DNA of 64,000 bases from Aeromonas jandaei (GCF_037890695.1 NZ_CP149571.1:2448001-2512000); one strand, 5' to 3'; shown: positions 48,271-57,936, counted from the stretch's first letter. A program made the numbers and translations. Notes: a model not told the origin generated them from the letters alone.

Positions 48271-49668
48271 TTACAGCCCGGCCGCAGCCTTGACCTTGCC
48301 GAACACGGCGGTGTTGTCGAGTGAGCCGTGGAAGCTATCCGCTCCCCGGCCGATGGCGCCGAGGAAGACGTCGGTGCCGCCGTGGGTCTCGTTGCCGATT
48401 TCACCCACCTTGACCACTACCTCCTGGTGATAGTCGTTGGCGGAGACGGTGGCGTCATCCAGCGGTGCCACGCTGCTGCGCGGCCCGTCCACCCGGTTGT
48501 AGCCGTTGCCAAAGCCGATGATGGTGTAGGGCATGCCGTCGGCATCTTTGCTCGGCTCGCCGGTTTCGTAGTTCTTCACCAGCCCGAGCACGCCGGGGTT
48601 GTCGTCGGTGGTCTTGCCGGTACGCTTGGCGTAGCCGTTGAGCACCAGGGTATGGTCATGGTCGGCGGTGACCACGATCAGGGTGTTTTTCAACTCGGGA
48701 TCGGTTTTCGTCACCTCGTCGAGGGTCGCCTTGATGGCGTTGTCGAAGGCGAGGGTGTCCTGCAGGGCACGCTTGGCGTTGGTGTCGTGCAGGGCGTGGT
48801 CGATGCGACCCCCTTCCACCATCAGGAAGTAACCCTGCTTCTTCTCTTTGAGCTGCTTGATGGCGGCTAGGGTCATCTGGGCCAGGGAGGGCTCGCTGGC
48901 GGGGCGATCCAGGTCATATTTCATGTGGCTTGCACCAAACAGCCCCAGCAGCGGCTTGCCCGCCTCGGCCTTGTTCAGCTCGTCCAGATTGCCGGCAAAC
49001 TGGTAGCCTTTGGCCTTCATCTCGGAGATGAGGTTGCGACCATCCTCGCGTTTGCCTTTGTCGGCCTTGGGCAGGAAGAAGCTGCTGCCGCCGCCGAGCA
49101 CCACGTCCACCCCCTCTTTGAGGGCGCTGTTGTAACCGGCGCCACCGGGCACCAGCTGGGCGGCGATGTCGGCTTCCAGATCCCGGTTGCAGAGGTGGGC
49201 ATAAGTGGCCGCGGGGGTGGCGTGAGTCACCCGGGTGGTGGTGACCACGCCGGTACCGCGGCCGGCGGCCTTGGCCAGCTCCAGCAAGGTGGTGGCCGGC
49301 TTGCCGGCGCTCTTGCTGCAGTTGCTCTCCTGAGTGGCGTCGCTGTCCATGCTGATGACGCCGTTGTTGCTCTTGACCCCGGTCATGTAGGCGGACATGG
49401 AGGGGGCCGAGTCGGTTACCTGAGAGTCGTGGGAGAAGGTCTTGATGAAGGCCGTCTCCGGCAGGGTATCGATGGTGAGACTGCCCTCTTCACCGACACC
49501 GTAGATGCGGGCGGCGGTCAGGGTGTTGAGCCCCATGCCGTCGCCGAGGAAGAAGATCACGTTCCGGGCGCCAGAGCCGGGTTTGTTCTCCTGCGAGTTG
49601 TTCTCTGAGTTGCAGCCGGCGACCAGTGCGGCCCCCATCATCACTGCAACACCTGCCATTTTTTTCAT
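48271..49668 (-). CDS. Alkaline phosphatase (PhoA family), lipoprotein form
   Basis: 465 residues; the signal peptide ends in a lipobox LVAGC (Cys at about residue 19) followed by an Asn/Ser/Gln linker, so it is membrane-anchored. The same catalytic motifs as the next gene: GDGMG, TDSAPS, EGGRIDHALH, TADHDHT, ETHGG. Clear paralogues from a tandem duplication with different export fates. A Pho box lies 47 bases upstream of the ATG. Confidence 0.93.
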   Translation of the reverse strand: MKKMAGVAVMMGAALVAGCNSENNSQENKPGSGARNVIFFLGDGMGLNTLTAARIYGVGEEGSLTIDTLPETAFIKTFSHDSQVTDSAPSMSAYMTGVKSNNGVISMDSDATQESNCSKSAGKPATTLLELAKAAGRGTGVVTTTRVTHATPAATYAHLCNRDLEADIAAQLVPGGAGYNSALKEGVDVVLGGGSSFFLPKADKGKREDGRNLISEMKAKGYQFAGNLDELNKAEAGKPLLGLFGASHMKYDLDRPASEPSLAQMTLAAIKQLKEKKQGYFLMVEGGRIDHALHDTNAKRALQDTLAFDNAIKATLDEVTKTDPELKNTLIVVTADHDHTLVLNGYAKRTGKTTDDNPGVLGLVKNYETGEPSKDADGMPYTIIGFGNGYNRVDGPRSSVAPLDDATVSANDYHQEVVVKVGEIGNETHGGTDVFLGAIGRGADSFHGSLDNTAVFGKVKAAAGL

Positions 49669-49714
49669 CGAGGTTCGCTCCTTGTAAAACCTGAGCGCAG
49701 CCTAGAGGTCGCAG

Positions 49715-49743
49715 ATGACACTTTTAGTGAGAGTGAATGACAA
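49715..49743 (-). promoter_or_regulatory. Pho box upstream of the alkaline phosphatase pair
   Basis: Read on the minus strand: TTGTCAT, TCAC, TCTCACT, AAAA, GTGTCAT. Three half-sites at the 11-bp PhoB period, outer two close to CTGTCAT. Ten bases after the last comes TAGGCT, a weak -10. Similar layout to the boxes before ppk1 and pstC. Confidence 0.8.
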
Positions 49744-50000
49744 TCCGGTGAAAGTGATATCTGAATGTGATGTTGTATCAATCACTTATCTATCAATAAT
49801 CGGACTCTGCAGCGCAGCCTGCCAAGGCTGACAAACGGGAGGAAATCTGGCCGGTTTAGGACCCGCGGGCTAGAATGGCCTGTCAAATCGGGGCGGGTGC
49901 AGGTAAAATGCGCCCCCTTGCGACGCCCAGCGTCCACCACCGCTCGCCGCTCGCTTCATTGCAAGCCCGCGCCCGCAGTCCCTAGATGAGAGTAACGGAT
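49744..50000. other. Promoter region between the phosphatases and the RbgA-type GTPase gene
   Basis: Divergent intergenic sequence beyond the Pho box. It contains AT-rich DNA at 49760-49805 and then GC-rich sequence to the GTPase start. No further gene is seen. Confidence 0.5.
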
Positions 50001-50951
50001 ATGTCCATCAACTGGTTCCCCGGTCACATGCACAAGGCCCGCAAAGAGATTGCCGAGGTCATGCCCCAGGTCGATGTCATCATCGAAATGCTCGACGCCC
50101 GCATCCCCTTCTCCAGCGAAAACCCGCTGGTGCCCGAGCTGCGTGGCGATACTCCGGTGATCAAGGTGCTCAACAAGGCGGATCTTGCCGACCCCGAGAT
50201 CACCGAGCTGTGGGTGGCCCACATGGAAAAGGAGAAGGGGATCAAGGCGTTGCCCCTGACCCAGCAGGAGCCCGAGAAGATCAAGCAACTGCTGACCCTC
50301 TGCCACGAGATGCTGCCGGAGCGCAATCTGGAGCTGCGCGGCGTGCGCGCCATGATCATGGGTATTCCCAACGTGGGCAAATCTACCCTGATCAACACCC
50401 TGGCCGGTCGCATCATCGCCCGCACCGGCAACGAGGCGGGAGTGACCAAGTCCCAGCAGCGGATCAAGCTCGACAACCACGTCATCCTGACCGATACCCC
50501 GGGCTTTTTGTGGCCCAAGCTCAACCCGCCCTCCTGCGGTTATCGGCTGGCCATCACGGCGGCTATCAAGGATACCGTCTATGACTATGCGGACATCGCC
50601 ATGTTCGCCGCCGATTACTTCCTCAAGGCGTATCCGGAGCGGATCAAGGCGCGCTATCAGATTGAAGAGCTGCCCGAGACCGAGATCGAGCTGCTGGATC
50701 TGATCGCTCGCCAGCGCGGCTTCATGCGCAAGGGGGGGCTGGCGGATCTGCACAAGGCGTCCGAGATCCTGGTCAACGAATTCCGCTCTGGGATGCTGGG
50801 CCGCATCTCGCTGGAGACCCCGGAGATGGTGAGCGTCGAAATTGTGGAGGCCGATGCCGAGGCCGAGCAGAAGGCCAAAGAGAAGGCGGAGCGGGAAGAG
50901 GAGCGCCAGGCGCGGGCCCGTCGCAAGTACGCCAAAAAGCGTCAGCGTTAA
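50001..50951 (+). CDS. ylqF: Ribosome biogenesis GTPase YlqF/RbgA
   Basis: 316 residues from MSINWFPGHMHKARKEI. The GTPase motifs are circularly permuted: G4 NKAD (about 60) comes before G1 GIPNVGKST (about 126-134) and G3 DTPG (about 172). A helical C-terminal domain ends in a very basic tail (REEERQARARRKYAKKRQR) for rRNA contact. RbgA works in late assembly of the 50S subunit in B. subtilis. Many gammaproteobacteria have it, though E. coli does not. Monocistronic with its own terminator. Confidence 0.93.
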   Translation: MSINWFPGHMHKARKEIAEVMPQVDVIIEMLDARIPFSSENPLVPELRGDTPVIKVLNKADLADPEITELWVAHMEKEKGIKALPLTQQEPEKIKQLLTLCHEMLPERNLELRGVRAMIMGIPNVGKSTLINTLAGRIIARTGNEAGVTKSQQRIKLDNHVILTDTPGFLWPKLNPPSCGYRLAITAAIKDTVYDYADIAMFAADYFLKAYPERIKARYQIEELPETEIELLDLIARQRGFMRKGGLADLHKASEILVNEFRSGMLGRISLETPEMVSVEIVEADAEAEQKAKEKAEREEERQARARRKYAKKRQR

Positions 50952-50974
50952 CCAGCATTGAGCTCGGTATAAAA

Positions 50975-51003
50975 GAAGAGGCGGCCCACGGGGCCGCCTT
51001 TTC
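50975..51003 (+). terminator. Terminator after the RbgA-type gene
   Basis: AGGCGGCCC-ACG-GGGCCGCCTTTTC: 9-bp GC stem plus T run. Confidence 0.88.
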
Positions 51004-51245
51004 TGTTTATGGCCGCAAAAGCGAGCCAAGGTGGCCGAAGGGGGGGATTTTCAACTGGCCATATCCCGGTTTTATAGCCAAATCTCTCGTTAATCAAAAG
51101 GATACAGCTGGCGTTAAATGGGGGCATATCTCGCAGTAATCACTGCGTGCAACAAAACCTTGCAACTTGGCTACAGCGCCGATTGACAATGGATTTGGCA
51201 GTGGCATGATGCGCTCGCATTTTGACTCTCCTCACGGTTCTACCC

Positions 51246-52394
51246 ATGACCATATATTCCCGGCCAGTGCTGTTACTGCTCTGTGGCCTGTTGCTGCTGA
51301 CCCTCTCCATCGCGGTGCTCAATACTCTGGTGCCGCTCTGGCTGGCCCATGACAATCTGCCGACCTGGCAGGTAGGCATGGTCGGCTCCTCCTATTTCAG
51401 CGGCAACCTGCTGGGAACCCTGCTGGCGGGCACCCTGATCAAGCGCTTTGGCTTCAACCGCAGCTACTACCTCTCCTCCGTTATCTTTGCCACAGGTTGT
51501 GTCGGGCTCGGCATTACCCTCGGTTTCTGGAGCTGGCTCGCCTGGCGCTTCATTGCCGGCATCGGCTGCGCCATGATCTGGGTGGTGGTGGAGAGCGCAC
51601 TGATGTGCAGCGGCAACGCGCAAAATCGGGGGCGACTGCTGGCCGCCTACATGATGGTCTACTACCTGGGAACCGTGCTTGGGCAGCTGCTGGTCAGCAA
51701 GCTGCCGACCGGCCTGATGGACGTGTTGCCCTGGGCGACCGGACTGATATTGGCGGCGATTCTGCCGCTGTTGTTCACCCGCATCGTCAGTGAGCACAGC
51801 GAAGCACAGGGAACGACCCGGGTCTGGCCGATGCTGCGGCTGCGTCAGGCGCGGCTCGGGGTCGATGGCTGCATCATCTCCGGCATCGTGCTGGGATCGC
51901 TCTATGGTCTGATGCCGCTCTACCTCAATCATCAGGGGGTGAGCGATGGGGAGATCGGCTACTGGATGGCGGTGATGGTGAGTGCCGGTATCTTGGGGCA
52001 GTGGCCGGTCGGCCGTCTGGCGGATCGCTTCGGGCGTCTGCCGGTACTGCGGGTGCAGGTGCTGGTGGTGATCCTGGGTTGCGCAGCCATGCTCGGTGGC
52101 GTGGCGATGGGGCCGGCCCTGTTTATCCTGGGCGCTGCCGGTTTTACTCTTTATCCGGTGGCCATGGCTTGGGCCTGCGAAAAGGTCGAACACCATCAGC
52201 TGGTGGCGATGAATCAGGCACTGCTGCTGAGCTATACCATCGGCAGCCTGCTCGGCCCAGCCTATACTGCGCTCCTGATGCAGCACCTTTCGGACAACTT
52301 GCTCTTCATCATGATTGCCAGCGTGTCGCTTATCTATCTGCTGATGCTGCTGCGCCCCATGGGGAAACACCCTACGCCGGTGGCCCACGCCTGA
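51246..52394 (+). CDS. ycaD: MFS transporter YcaD
   Basis: 382 residues, the same length as E. coli YcaD and colinear with it as I recall that sequence: [72 protein letters not shown]. Twelve membrane helices. The substrate is not known in any species. Start at 51246 by that comparison; the track of in-frame codons extends to 51222. Monocistronic. Confidence 0.93.
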   Translation: MTIYSRPVLLLLCGLLLLTLSIAVLNTLVPLWLAHDNLPTWQVGMVGSSYFSGNLLGTLLAGTLIKRFGFNRSYYLSSVIFATGCVGLGITLGFWSWLAWRFIAGIGCAMIWVVVESALMCSGNAQNRGRLLAAYMMVYYLGTVLGQLLVSKLPTGLMDVLPWATGLILAAILPLLFTRIVSEHSEAQGTTRVWPMLRLRQARLGVDGCIISGIVLGSLYGLMPLYLNHQGVSDGEIGYWMAVMVSAGILGQWPVGRLADRFGRLPVLRVQVLVVILGCAAMLGGVAMGPALFILGAAGFTLYPVAMAWACEKVEHHQLVAMNQALLLSYTIGSLLGPAYTALLMQHLSDNLLFIMIASVSLIYLLMLLRPMGKHPTPVAHA

Positions 52395-52469
52395 ACGAGA
52401 GCAGCAGGGCGCCATCCTCGCGTCCCGATAAGGGAGAAAGACTGCGAAATGAGGTGAGATATAACGCAG

Positions 52470-52492
52470 AGGCGGCCCTTGAGCCGCCTTGT
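52470..52492 (+). terminator. Terminator after ycaD
   Basis: AGGCGGC-CCTTGA-GCCGCCT followed by TGTTGTTGT; convergent with the HDAC-family gene. Confidence 0.75.
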
Positions 52493-52527
52493 TGTTGTCT
52501 GCAACAGCGGTTATCAGAGATTAACGG

Positions 52528-53424
52528 CTAGCCGTAACGCTTTTTTGCCTCTTCAAACAGGGGCATATGCAGCGGGATCAACTGCTGCCAGTCGCGCCGG
52601 TAGCCACCACCCGGCACGGCTGCAATGGGCAAGCCGTGCTGCCGGGCGCAGTCAAATACCATGGCATCGCGCTGGCGCACTCCCTCATCGCTCAAGGCGA
52701 GATAGCCAAGCTCGTCGTCCCGGTGCACGTCCACGCCAGCCTGATAGAGGATGAGGTCGGGAGCGTAGAGGCGCAGCGCCAGATTGAGCGCCTCTGCCAG
52801 CGTGGTGAGGTAGGCATCGTCCTGCATGCCGCTTGGCAGAGGGAAATCCATGTGGGAGGCGGGCTTGTGGCGGGGGAAGTTGTGCTCCCCGTGCAGGGAG
52901 AGGGTGATAATATCGCGCCGCCCTTGGCACAGGGCTGCGCTGCCATCCCCTTGATGGACATCGAGGTCGATGATCAGTACCTGCTCGCAGCGCCCTTCGT
53001 CCAGACAGGTCTGGGCGGCGATCACCAGATCGTTGAAGAGACAAAAGCCGCTGCCAACATTCCGGTGGGCGTGATGATAACCGCCGGAGATCTGCAGGCC
53101 GCAACCCTGCTCCAGGGCGTGGCGGCTGGCGGCAATGGTGGCCCCCACCGAGCGCAGGGTGCGTTCAATCAGCAAGGGAGACCAGGGAAAACCAAGCTGG
53201 CGGATGGCGCTCGCATCGAGGGTGCCGGCGAGGGCCGCCTCAACATAAGCCGCATCATGCACGCTCTCTATCTGTGTGCGGCTGGCGGGCGCGGCCTCAG
53301 CCAGTGGATAGCCGAGGCTGCCCAGGTGCTCAAACAGCGCCTGATACTTGGCCAGCGGGAAGCGATGGCGCTCCGGCAGGGCCAGGGCAGAGTAGAGGGG
53401 GTGATAGAAGATGCGCAGTGACAT
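52528..53424 (-). CDS. Histone deacetylase superfamily protein
   Basis: 298 residues. Arginase/deacetylase fold with the zinc site: GGYHHAHRNVGSGFCLFND (charge-relay His pair), IDLDVHQGDG (zinc Asp/His), a second Asp in GVDVHRDDELG, and GGGY at the C-terminus. Bacterial members deacetylate polyamines or other acetylated amines, or acetoin-type substrates; the substrate here is unknown. Full length for the small (class IV-like) bacterial type. Confidence 0.9.
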   Translation of the reverse strand: MSLRIFYHPLYSALALPERHRFPLAKYQALFEHLGSLGYPLAEAAPASRTQIESVHDAAYVEAALAGTLDASAIRQLGFPWSPLLIERTLRSVGATIAASRHALEQGCGLQISGGYHHAHRNVGSGFCLFNDLVIAAQTCLDEGRCEQVLIIDLDVHQGDGSAALCQGRRDIITLSLHGEHNFPRHKPASHMDFPLPSGMQDDAYLTTLAEALNLALRLYAPDLILYQAGVDVHRDDELGYLALSDEGVRQRDAMVFDCARQHGLPIAAVPGGGYRRDWQQLIPLHMPLFEEAKKRYG

Positions 53425-53448
53425 GACGGCAGGGCCTCTCCAGATATG

Positions 53449-53472
53449 AAAAAGGGGAGCCAGGCTCCCCTT
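53449..53472 (-). terminator. Terminator after the yccT-like gene
   Basis: AAGGGGAGC-CAG-GCTCCCCTT, followed on the minus strand by TTTTT. Confidence 0.88.
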
Positions 53473-53505
53473 GTCTCTCCCGGCGATGCGGGATGAATCA
53501 TCCAG

Positions 53506-54165
53506 TTACTGCTGCTGGATAACCCAGATCTGGAACGCTTTGCGGGTCTCCGCATCAGCCTTGTTATACCAGTTTTGCAGCTGGGTCAGGGCTTCCGGGT
53601 TGCTCTCGGCCTTGCTCGGCGCTACCTGTACCGGTGCGCTGGCGGCAGCCATAACAGCAGCAGAGGAGATGGCGACCGTCTTGGGCTGGTTGAATGCCTT
53701 GCCCATATTGATCAGCTCTTGCTGGTAGTCACGAGTCAGCTGGAAGCCTTCGACTTTCGGCATCACGAACTGCTCGCTGGCCACGGTCTGACCGCTGGCG
53801 GCGTCTTTCAGAGCGACTTTCTGATCCTTGACAAACTGCTTGGCTTCCATTTCATTGCGGGGCTTTTTGAAGTCCAGCACCAGCTTCTGGTTGTCGGCGG
53901 CAGTAAAGTTGAGCACCAGCGGTTCGGCAGTTACCAGCTTGATGTCGTTGCGGCTGGAGTAGTTCCCTTCAAAAGCAACAACCAGCTGATGCTTGCCAGC
54001 GCTGAGCGGGAAAGTGCTGGTTTTGTCGAGCAGTTTGGGGTTGATCGGTTGGCCGTCGATCAGCTGGGCAACATAAGGGGCACTTACTTCGACCTGGGTA
54101 TTGGCCAGAGCGCTACCCGCAAACAACAGACCAGCCAGTGCCGGTACCAGAACAGTCAGTTTCAT
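53506..54165 (-). CDS. yccT: DUF2057 family periplasmic protein (YccT/CsgI-like)
   Basis: 219 residues from MKLTVLVPALAGLLFAGSALA, a signal peptide with AAGGAGA upstream. Family DUF2057: VEVSAPYVAQLIDGQPIN and FPLSAGKHQLVVAFEGNY are typical, followed by an extended C-terminal part with PVQVAPSKAESNP. E. coli YccT (CsgI) lowers curli production and is Cpx/stress-linked. Function in this organism not shown. Monocistronic. Confidence 0.85.
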   Translation of the reverse strand: MKLTVLVPALAGLLFAGSALANTQVEVSAPYVAQLIDGQPINPKLLDKTSTFPLSAGKHQLVVAFEGNYSSRNDIKLVTAEPLVLNFTAADNQKLVLDFKKPRNEMEAKQFVKDQKVALKDAASGQTVASEQFVMPKVEGFQLTRDYQQELINMGKAFNQPKTVAISSAAVMAAASAPVQVAPSKAESNPEALTQLQNWYNKADAETRKAFQIWVIQQQ

Positions 54166-54323
54166 TTCATCTCCTTGAACAGTCAGACGATTGCCTGCTG
54201 AAAACAGGGGCTCATTTTTACAGGTTTGGCCCACTGCGGCAATTGCTCTTTGAGTTGGTCAAAATCAACCCAGATATCATCTTTTCTCTCATTAAGATTG
54301 AGTAGCAGCGTGATTCGGGCGTG

Positions 54324-56396
54324 TCATTCAATGCGCCGTTTGAACGGGGGCAGGGCATCGAGCAGCCCCTTGCCATAGCGTTTGGTCAGCAGGCGGCGAT
54401 CGAGAATAGTGACCCGTCCCCGATCGGCCTCCTTGCGGATCAGGCGACCACAGGCCTGAATGAGCTTGCGCGACGCCTCCGGCACCGTCAGTTGCAAAAA
54501 GGGATTGCCGCCCCGCTTCTCGACCCACTCGGCGGTGGCCTCTTCCACCGGCGAGTTGGGCACCGCAAACGGCAGCTTGGTTATGACCAGGTTGGTGAGG
54601 TAGTGACCGGGCAGATCCAGCCCTTCGGAAAAGCTGCCGGTACCGAACAGGATGCTGGCCTGACCGCCGTCGCACTTCTGCTTGTGCAGGGTGAGCAGGG
54701 CGTTGCGGGAGGCCTCGCCCTGTACCAGCAAAGAGAGCCCCTTTGCCCTGAGACCAATGGCCACCTCGTTCATCTGCCGGTAGGAAGAGAAGAGCACCAG
54801 GCTTGCCTCTTTACCCGCCAGCAGGCGTGGCAGAGCACTAATCAGCTCGTCGGTAAAGGCTGGGGAGTTGGGCTCATGGGCCATCTTGGGCAGATAGAGT
54901 TCGGCCTTCTGATAATCAAAGGGGGAGCGCAGGCGCAGATAGCGGGTGCCGTCGTGCTCCTTCAAACCCACCTGGTGGCGGAAATAGCTAAAGGAGGAGA
55001 GGGCGGTCAGGGTGGCCGAGACCAGCACGGCGCCCAGACATCTGGACCAGAGCCACTCTTCCAGCAGATAACCCACCTCGATGGGGGAGGCATGCAGCCA
55101 GATGTCGCCATCGTCACTCTTGGCCATCCAGCGGGCGAGCGGGGTCTTCCCCTCGGGAATATGGCGCCCCAACATCTCCCACAGGGCGCAGAAGCTCTCC
55201 AAGCGCTGCAGATGAAAACCGCTCTCTGCCAGTAGCGGCTCGGCCTCCTTGCGACGGATCTCGCCATCTTTCAGGGCTTCACCGATGGCTGCCTGCATTC
55301 TGTCCAGCGCTCTCAGCGCCTTCTTGCTCGACTCCTTGAGATTTTCTGCCAGCATCGGCAGTGGGTCTGGCAATACCCCTTCGCCAAAACGGTAGTGCAT
55401 CTCGCTGCCAAACAGCCGGTCATTGCTGGCGAGCCACTGCTCCACCGCCTTGAGGTCGGGTTGAATGGAGGCGAGGGCATCCTGCAACTTCAATTGCGGA
55501 TCGATGAGGCTCTCTTTATTGAGCGTTCGAGTCAGCTTGCCAGCACTTTGCACCAGTTTTTCCAGCCAGCGGCGCGAACCTTTGACGCTGGCCGAGGCGG
55601 CGCCGTGATCCCGGGCGATGGTGGGCAGGTGGTGGGCTTCGTCCAGCACATAGATGCACTCATCGGGTGGCGGCAGGATGATGCCACCACCCATGGTGAG
55701 ATCGGATAGCAGCAGTGCATGGTTGACCACCAGCACATCGGCACTGTCCATGTCGTTGCGGGCACGGTGGAAGGGGCAGTGTTGATGATGGGTCAGGGCC
55801 TTGTTGCAGGTGTGGCGATCGGCGGCGATACGATCCCAACACAGGTCGGGAATGGGTTTGGGCCAGTTGTCCCGATCACCATCCCACTTGCCTTCGGTGT
55901 AGGCCTGCCATAGCGCCTGATAGCAATTATTGTCGGCTTCTGACGGCTTGTGTTTGCTCAGGGCGCCGAAGTCGAATTCGAAGTTGGCCATCTCGCTACC
56001 GCTTGCAGCCTGCTCCAGCAGATGTTCGCAGCAGTAGCGCTGGCGCCCCTTGACCAGCATAAAGCGAAATGGCAACTCGCTGTGGCGGTGATAGAAGGGG
56101 AGATCCTTGTGGATCAGCTGCTCCTGCAATGCCACGGTGGCGGTGGAGATCACCAGCTTCTTCTGGGTCAATCTTGCGACAGGGATCGCTCCCTGAGCAT
56201 AGGAGAGGGACTTGCCGATACCGGTGCCCGCCTCGGCCACCAGAATACGACGCTGTTTGTCATACTCCCCGGTCAGCGTCTTGGCTATCTCGGCAACCAG
56301 GAAATTCTGTTCTTTACGCGGCACAAAACCGGGTAAGCCATCCGAAATCTGGCGGTAGGTTTGACGAATGGTGGCTTTGAGGCGAGTTGACAGCAT
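54324..56396 (-). CDS. dinG: DinG/YoaA-family ATP-dependent DNA helicase
   Basis: 690 residues, XPD-like superfamily 2 helicase, resolves D-loops, R-loops and forks. Walker A EAGTGIGKS (55-63), DEAH box LDEAHHLP (251-258), and C-terminal motifs GSFSEGLDLPG and QACGRLIRKEADRG. Fe-S ligands in E. coli DinG are Cys120, 194, 199 and 205; here Cys122/123, Cys197 and Cys207 line up, but the middle one is Thr202 (CNKALTHHQHC), while an extra Cys186 and Cys158 lie nearby. Monocistronic. Confidence 0.92.
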   Translation of the reverse strand: MLSTRLKATIRQTYRQISDGLPGFVPRKEQNFLVAEIAKTLTGEYDKQRRILVAEAGTGIGKSLSYAQGAIPVARLTQKKLVISTATVALQEQLIHKDLPFYHRHSELPFRFMLVKGRQRYCCEHLLEQAASGSEMANFEFDFGALSKHKPSEADNNCYQALWQAYTEGKWDGDRDNWPKPIPDLCWDRIAADRHTCNKALTHHQHCPFHRARNDMDSADVLVVNHALLLSDLTMGGGIILPPPDECIYVLDEAHHLPTIARDHGAASASVKGSRRWLEKLVQSAGKLTRTLNKESLIDPQLKLQDALASIQPDLKAVEQWLASNDRLFGSEMHYRFGEGVLPDPLPMLAENLKESSKKALRALDRMQAAIGEALKDGEIRRKEAEPLLAESGFHLQRLESFCALWEMLGRHIPEGKTPLARWMAKSDDGDIWLHASPIEVGYLLEEWLWSRCLGAVLVSATLTALSSFSYFRHQVGLKEHDGTRYLRLRSPFDYQKAELYLPKMAHEPNSPAFTDELISALPRLLAGKEASLVLFSSYRQMNEVAIGLRAKGLSLLVQGEASRNALLTLHKQKCDGGQASILFGTGSFSEGLDLPGHYLTNLVITKLPFAVPNSPVEEATAEWVEKRGGNPFLQLTVPEASRKLIQACGRLIRKEADRGRVTILDRRLLTKRYGKGLLDALPPFKRRIE

Positions 56397-56796
56397 AAAG
56401 AGGAGGCCAGTTTGGTTGTTGCGCGGGGAAAGGCCAAGGATACCCGTATCCCCTTGTCGGGGTCGAGGGGCGCTCTTTCATCACCCTTATTTTGCACTGG
56501 TCTGATGAGGTTGGTTGTTTATCAGGGAGTTAGCTGCAATTACCTAAAAAACAGGCTACGCAAGTATAAAAAAACAGCAAAAAGCATTGTAAACGTTTTC
56601 CTTTGATGGGTGGACAATGTGAGAGCTGGCTCACATTTCTGCCTCGGTGACTATGCTTTTCATAAAAAGTTCCAAGTTTTTTCGTTGCGGTTGTGAAAAC
56701 CCGGTGCTAGTCTCGCCGTCATAGTGATGCAAAGTACATCGCTAACACAGGGAATAACAAAGACTTAGTGTTTAATTACAGTAGGCATTGGAAACT
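56397..56796 (+). promoter_or_regulatory. Porin upstream region with inverted repeat
   Basis: 400 bases between divergent dinG and the porin. AATGTGAG-AGCTGG-CTCACATT near 56617-56638 is an 8-bp perfect inverted repeat; TGTGA and TCACA are there but 8 apart instead of 6, so it is not a standard CRP site. The region further on is AT-rich and likely holds the porin promoter and a long leader of over 100 bases. Confidence 0.5.
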
Positions 56797-57849
56797 ATGA
56801 AAAAGACAATTCTGGCTATTGCTATCCCGGCTCTGTTTGCATCCGCAGCTAACGCTGCTGTGATTTATGACAAAGACGGTACCACTTTCGACGTATACGG
56901 CCGTGTACAGGCTAACTACTACGGCGACACAAATGCATGGGATAAAGATCTTGGTGCATATAAAGATGTTGATGGTGAGCTGAAAGCGCAGACCCGTCTG
57001 GGTTGGTCTGGTAAGGTTGCACTGAACAACACTTGGTCTGCTTTTGCTAAAACCGAGTGGCAAGTCGCTGCAGAAGACTCTGGCTATAAAACCAGTGATA
57101 TCGACCCGCGTCATATCTACGTTGGTTTCGATGGTTCCCAATACGGCAAAGTACTGTTTGGTCAGACCGATACTGCTTATTACACTGGTTTGATCGAAAA
57201 AACCGATATCTTCAATGAGTGGGGTTCTGAAGCGAACGCTTACGGTGGTCGTCAAGAAGGTCAGGTCATTTACATGGGTAAATGGGGTGGCTTCTTTGCT
57301 AACGCTTCTTACCAGACCAACGATGACAAAGCTGAGCTGACCTTCGGTTCCGACAACAACGGCAAGCCTGTTGCTCTGGCCTCCAAGCTGGATAAAGGTT
57401 ATGCCGCCAGTATGGGTTATGATTTTGACTTCGGTCTTGGCCTTGCTGCTGGCTATGCTAAAAACGACTATAAGTCCAACACCACTGGTGTGAAGAGCGA
57501 TAAAGAAGATTGGGCTCTGGCAGCTTCTTACGCAATCAATGGTTTCTACTTCGCTGGTCTGTACAACGAAAGCCAGATCACTCGCAGTAGCGAAGAAGTT
57601 AATTTCAAAGGTTATGAACTTGCAGCAAGCTATAATGTCGATGCATGGACTTTCCTGACTGGTTACAACTTCTCCAAGATTGACAGCGTTACTAACTCAA
57701 CTGTTAAACCTGAAGACATTGCAGATTACACCTACTTGGGTGTGCAGTATGCCTTTACTCCGAAGCTGAAGGCTTACACAGAGTATAAAATCGTTGGTCT
57801 GGATAACAAAGACGACGAGTGGACTGTTGCTCTGCAGTACAACTTCTAA
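56797..57849 (+). CDS. Outer-membrane general porin (Gram-negative porin family)
   Basis: 350 residues, signal peptide MKKTILAIAIPALFASAANA. Mature protein begins AVIYDKDGTTFDVYGRVQANYYG, typical of OmpC/OmpF-like trimeric porins; a 16-strand barrel is expected and the C-terminus ends in Phe (VALQYNF), the Bam signal. A constriction loop with NEWGSEANAYGGRQEGQVIYMG is present. Codon use is clearly biased to AT-ending synonymous codons for high expression. A terminator and then a hexanucleotide repeat follow. Confidence 0.93.
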   Translation: MKKTILAIAIPALFASAANAAVIYDKDGTTFDVYGRVQANYYGDTNAWDKDLGAYKDVDGELKAQTRLGWSGKVALNNTWSAFAKTEWQVAAEDSGYKTSDIDPRHIYVGFDGSQYGKVLFGQTDTAYYTGLIEKTDIFNEWGSEANAYGGRQEGQVIYMGKWGGFFANASYQTNDDKAELTFGSDNNGKPVALASKLDKGYAASMGYDFDFGLGLAAGYAKNDYKSNTTGVKSDKEDWALAASYAINGFYFAGLYNESQITRSSEEVNFKGYELAASYNVDAWTFLTGYNFSKIDSVTNSTVKPEDIADYTYLGVQYAFTPKLKAYTEYKIVGLDNKDDEWTVALQYNF

Positions 57850-57900
57850 TAAGAAGTTGCTGACAAGCGATATCCAAGCTTGAGTCTTTGACCAAGCGTT

Positions 57901-57936
57901 AAAATGGCCGGATTGATATCCGGCCATTTTCTTTTG
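57901..57936 (+). terminator. Terminator after the porin gene
   Basis: AAAATGGCCGGAT-TGAT-ATCCGGCCATTTT then CTTTT: a long stem with T tail. Confidence 0.93.

Noticed and set aside
46805..48430. 541-codon plus-strand frame opposite the alkaline phosphatase
   Set aside because: Composition-driven antisense frame; the phosphatase has a full set of catalytic motifs.
56617..56638. Standard CRP site upstream of the porin
   Set aside because: The half-sites are 8 bases apart rather than 6, so it is kept only as an unidentified inverted repeat.
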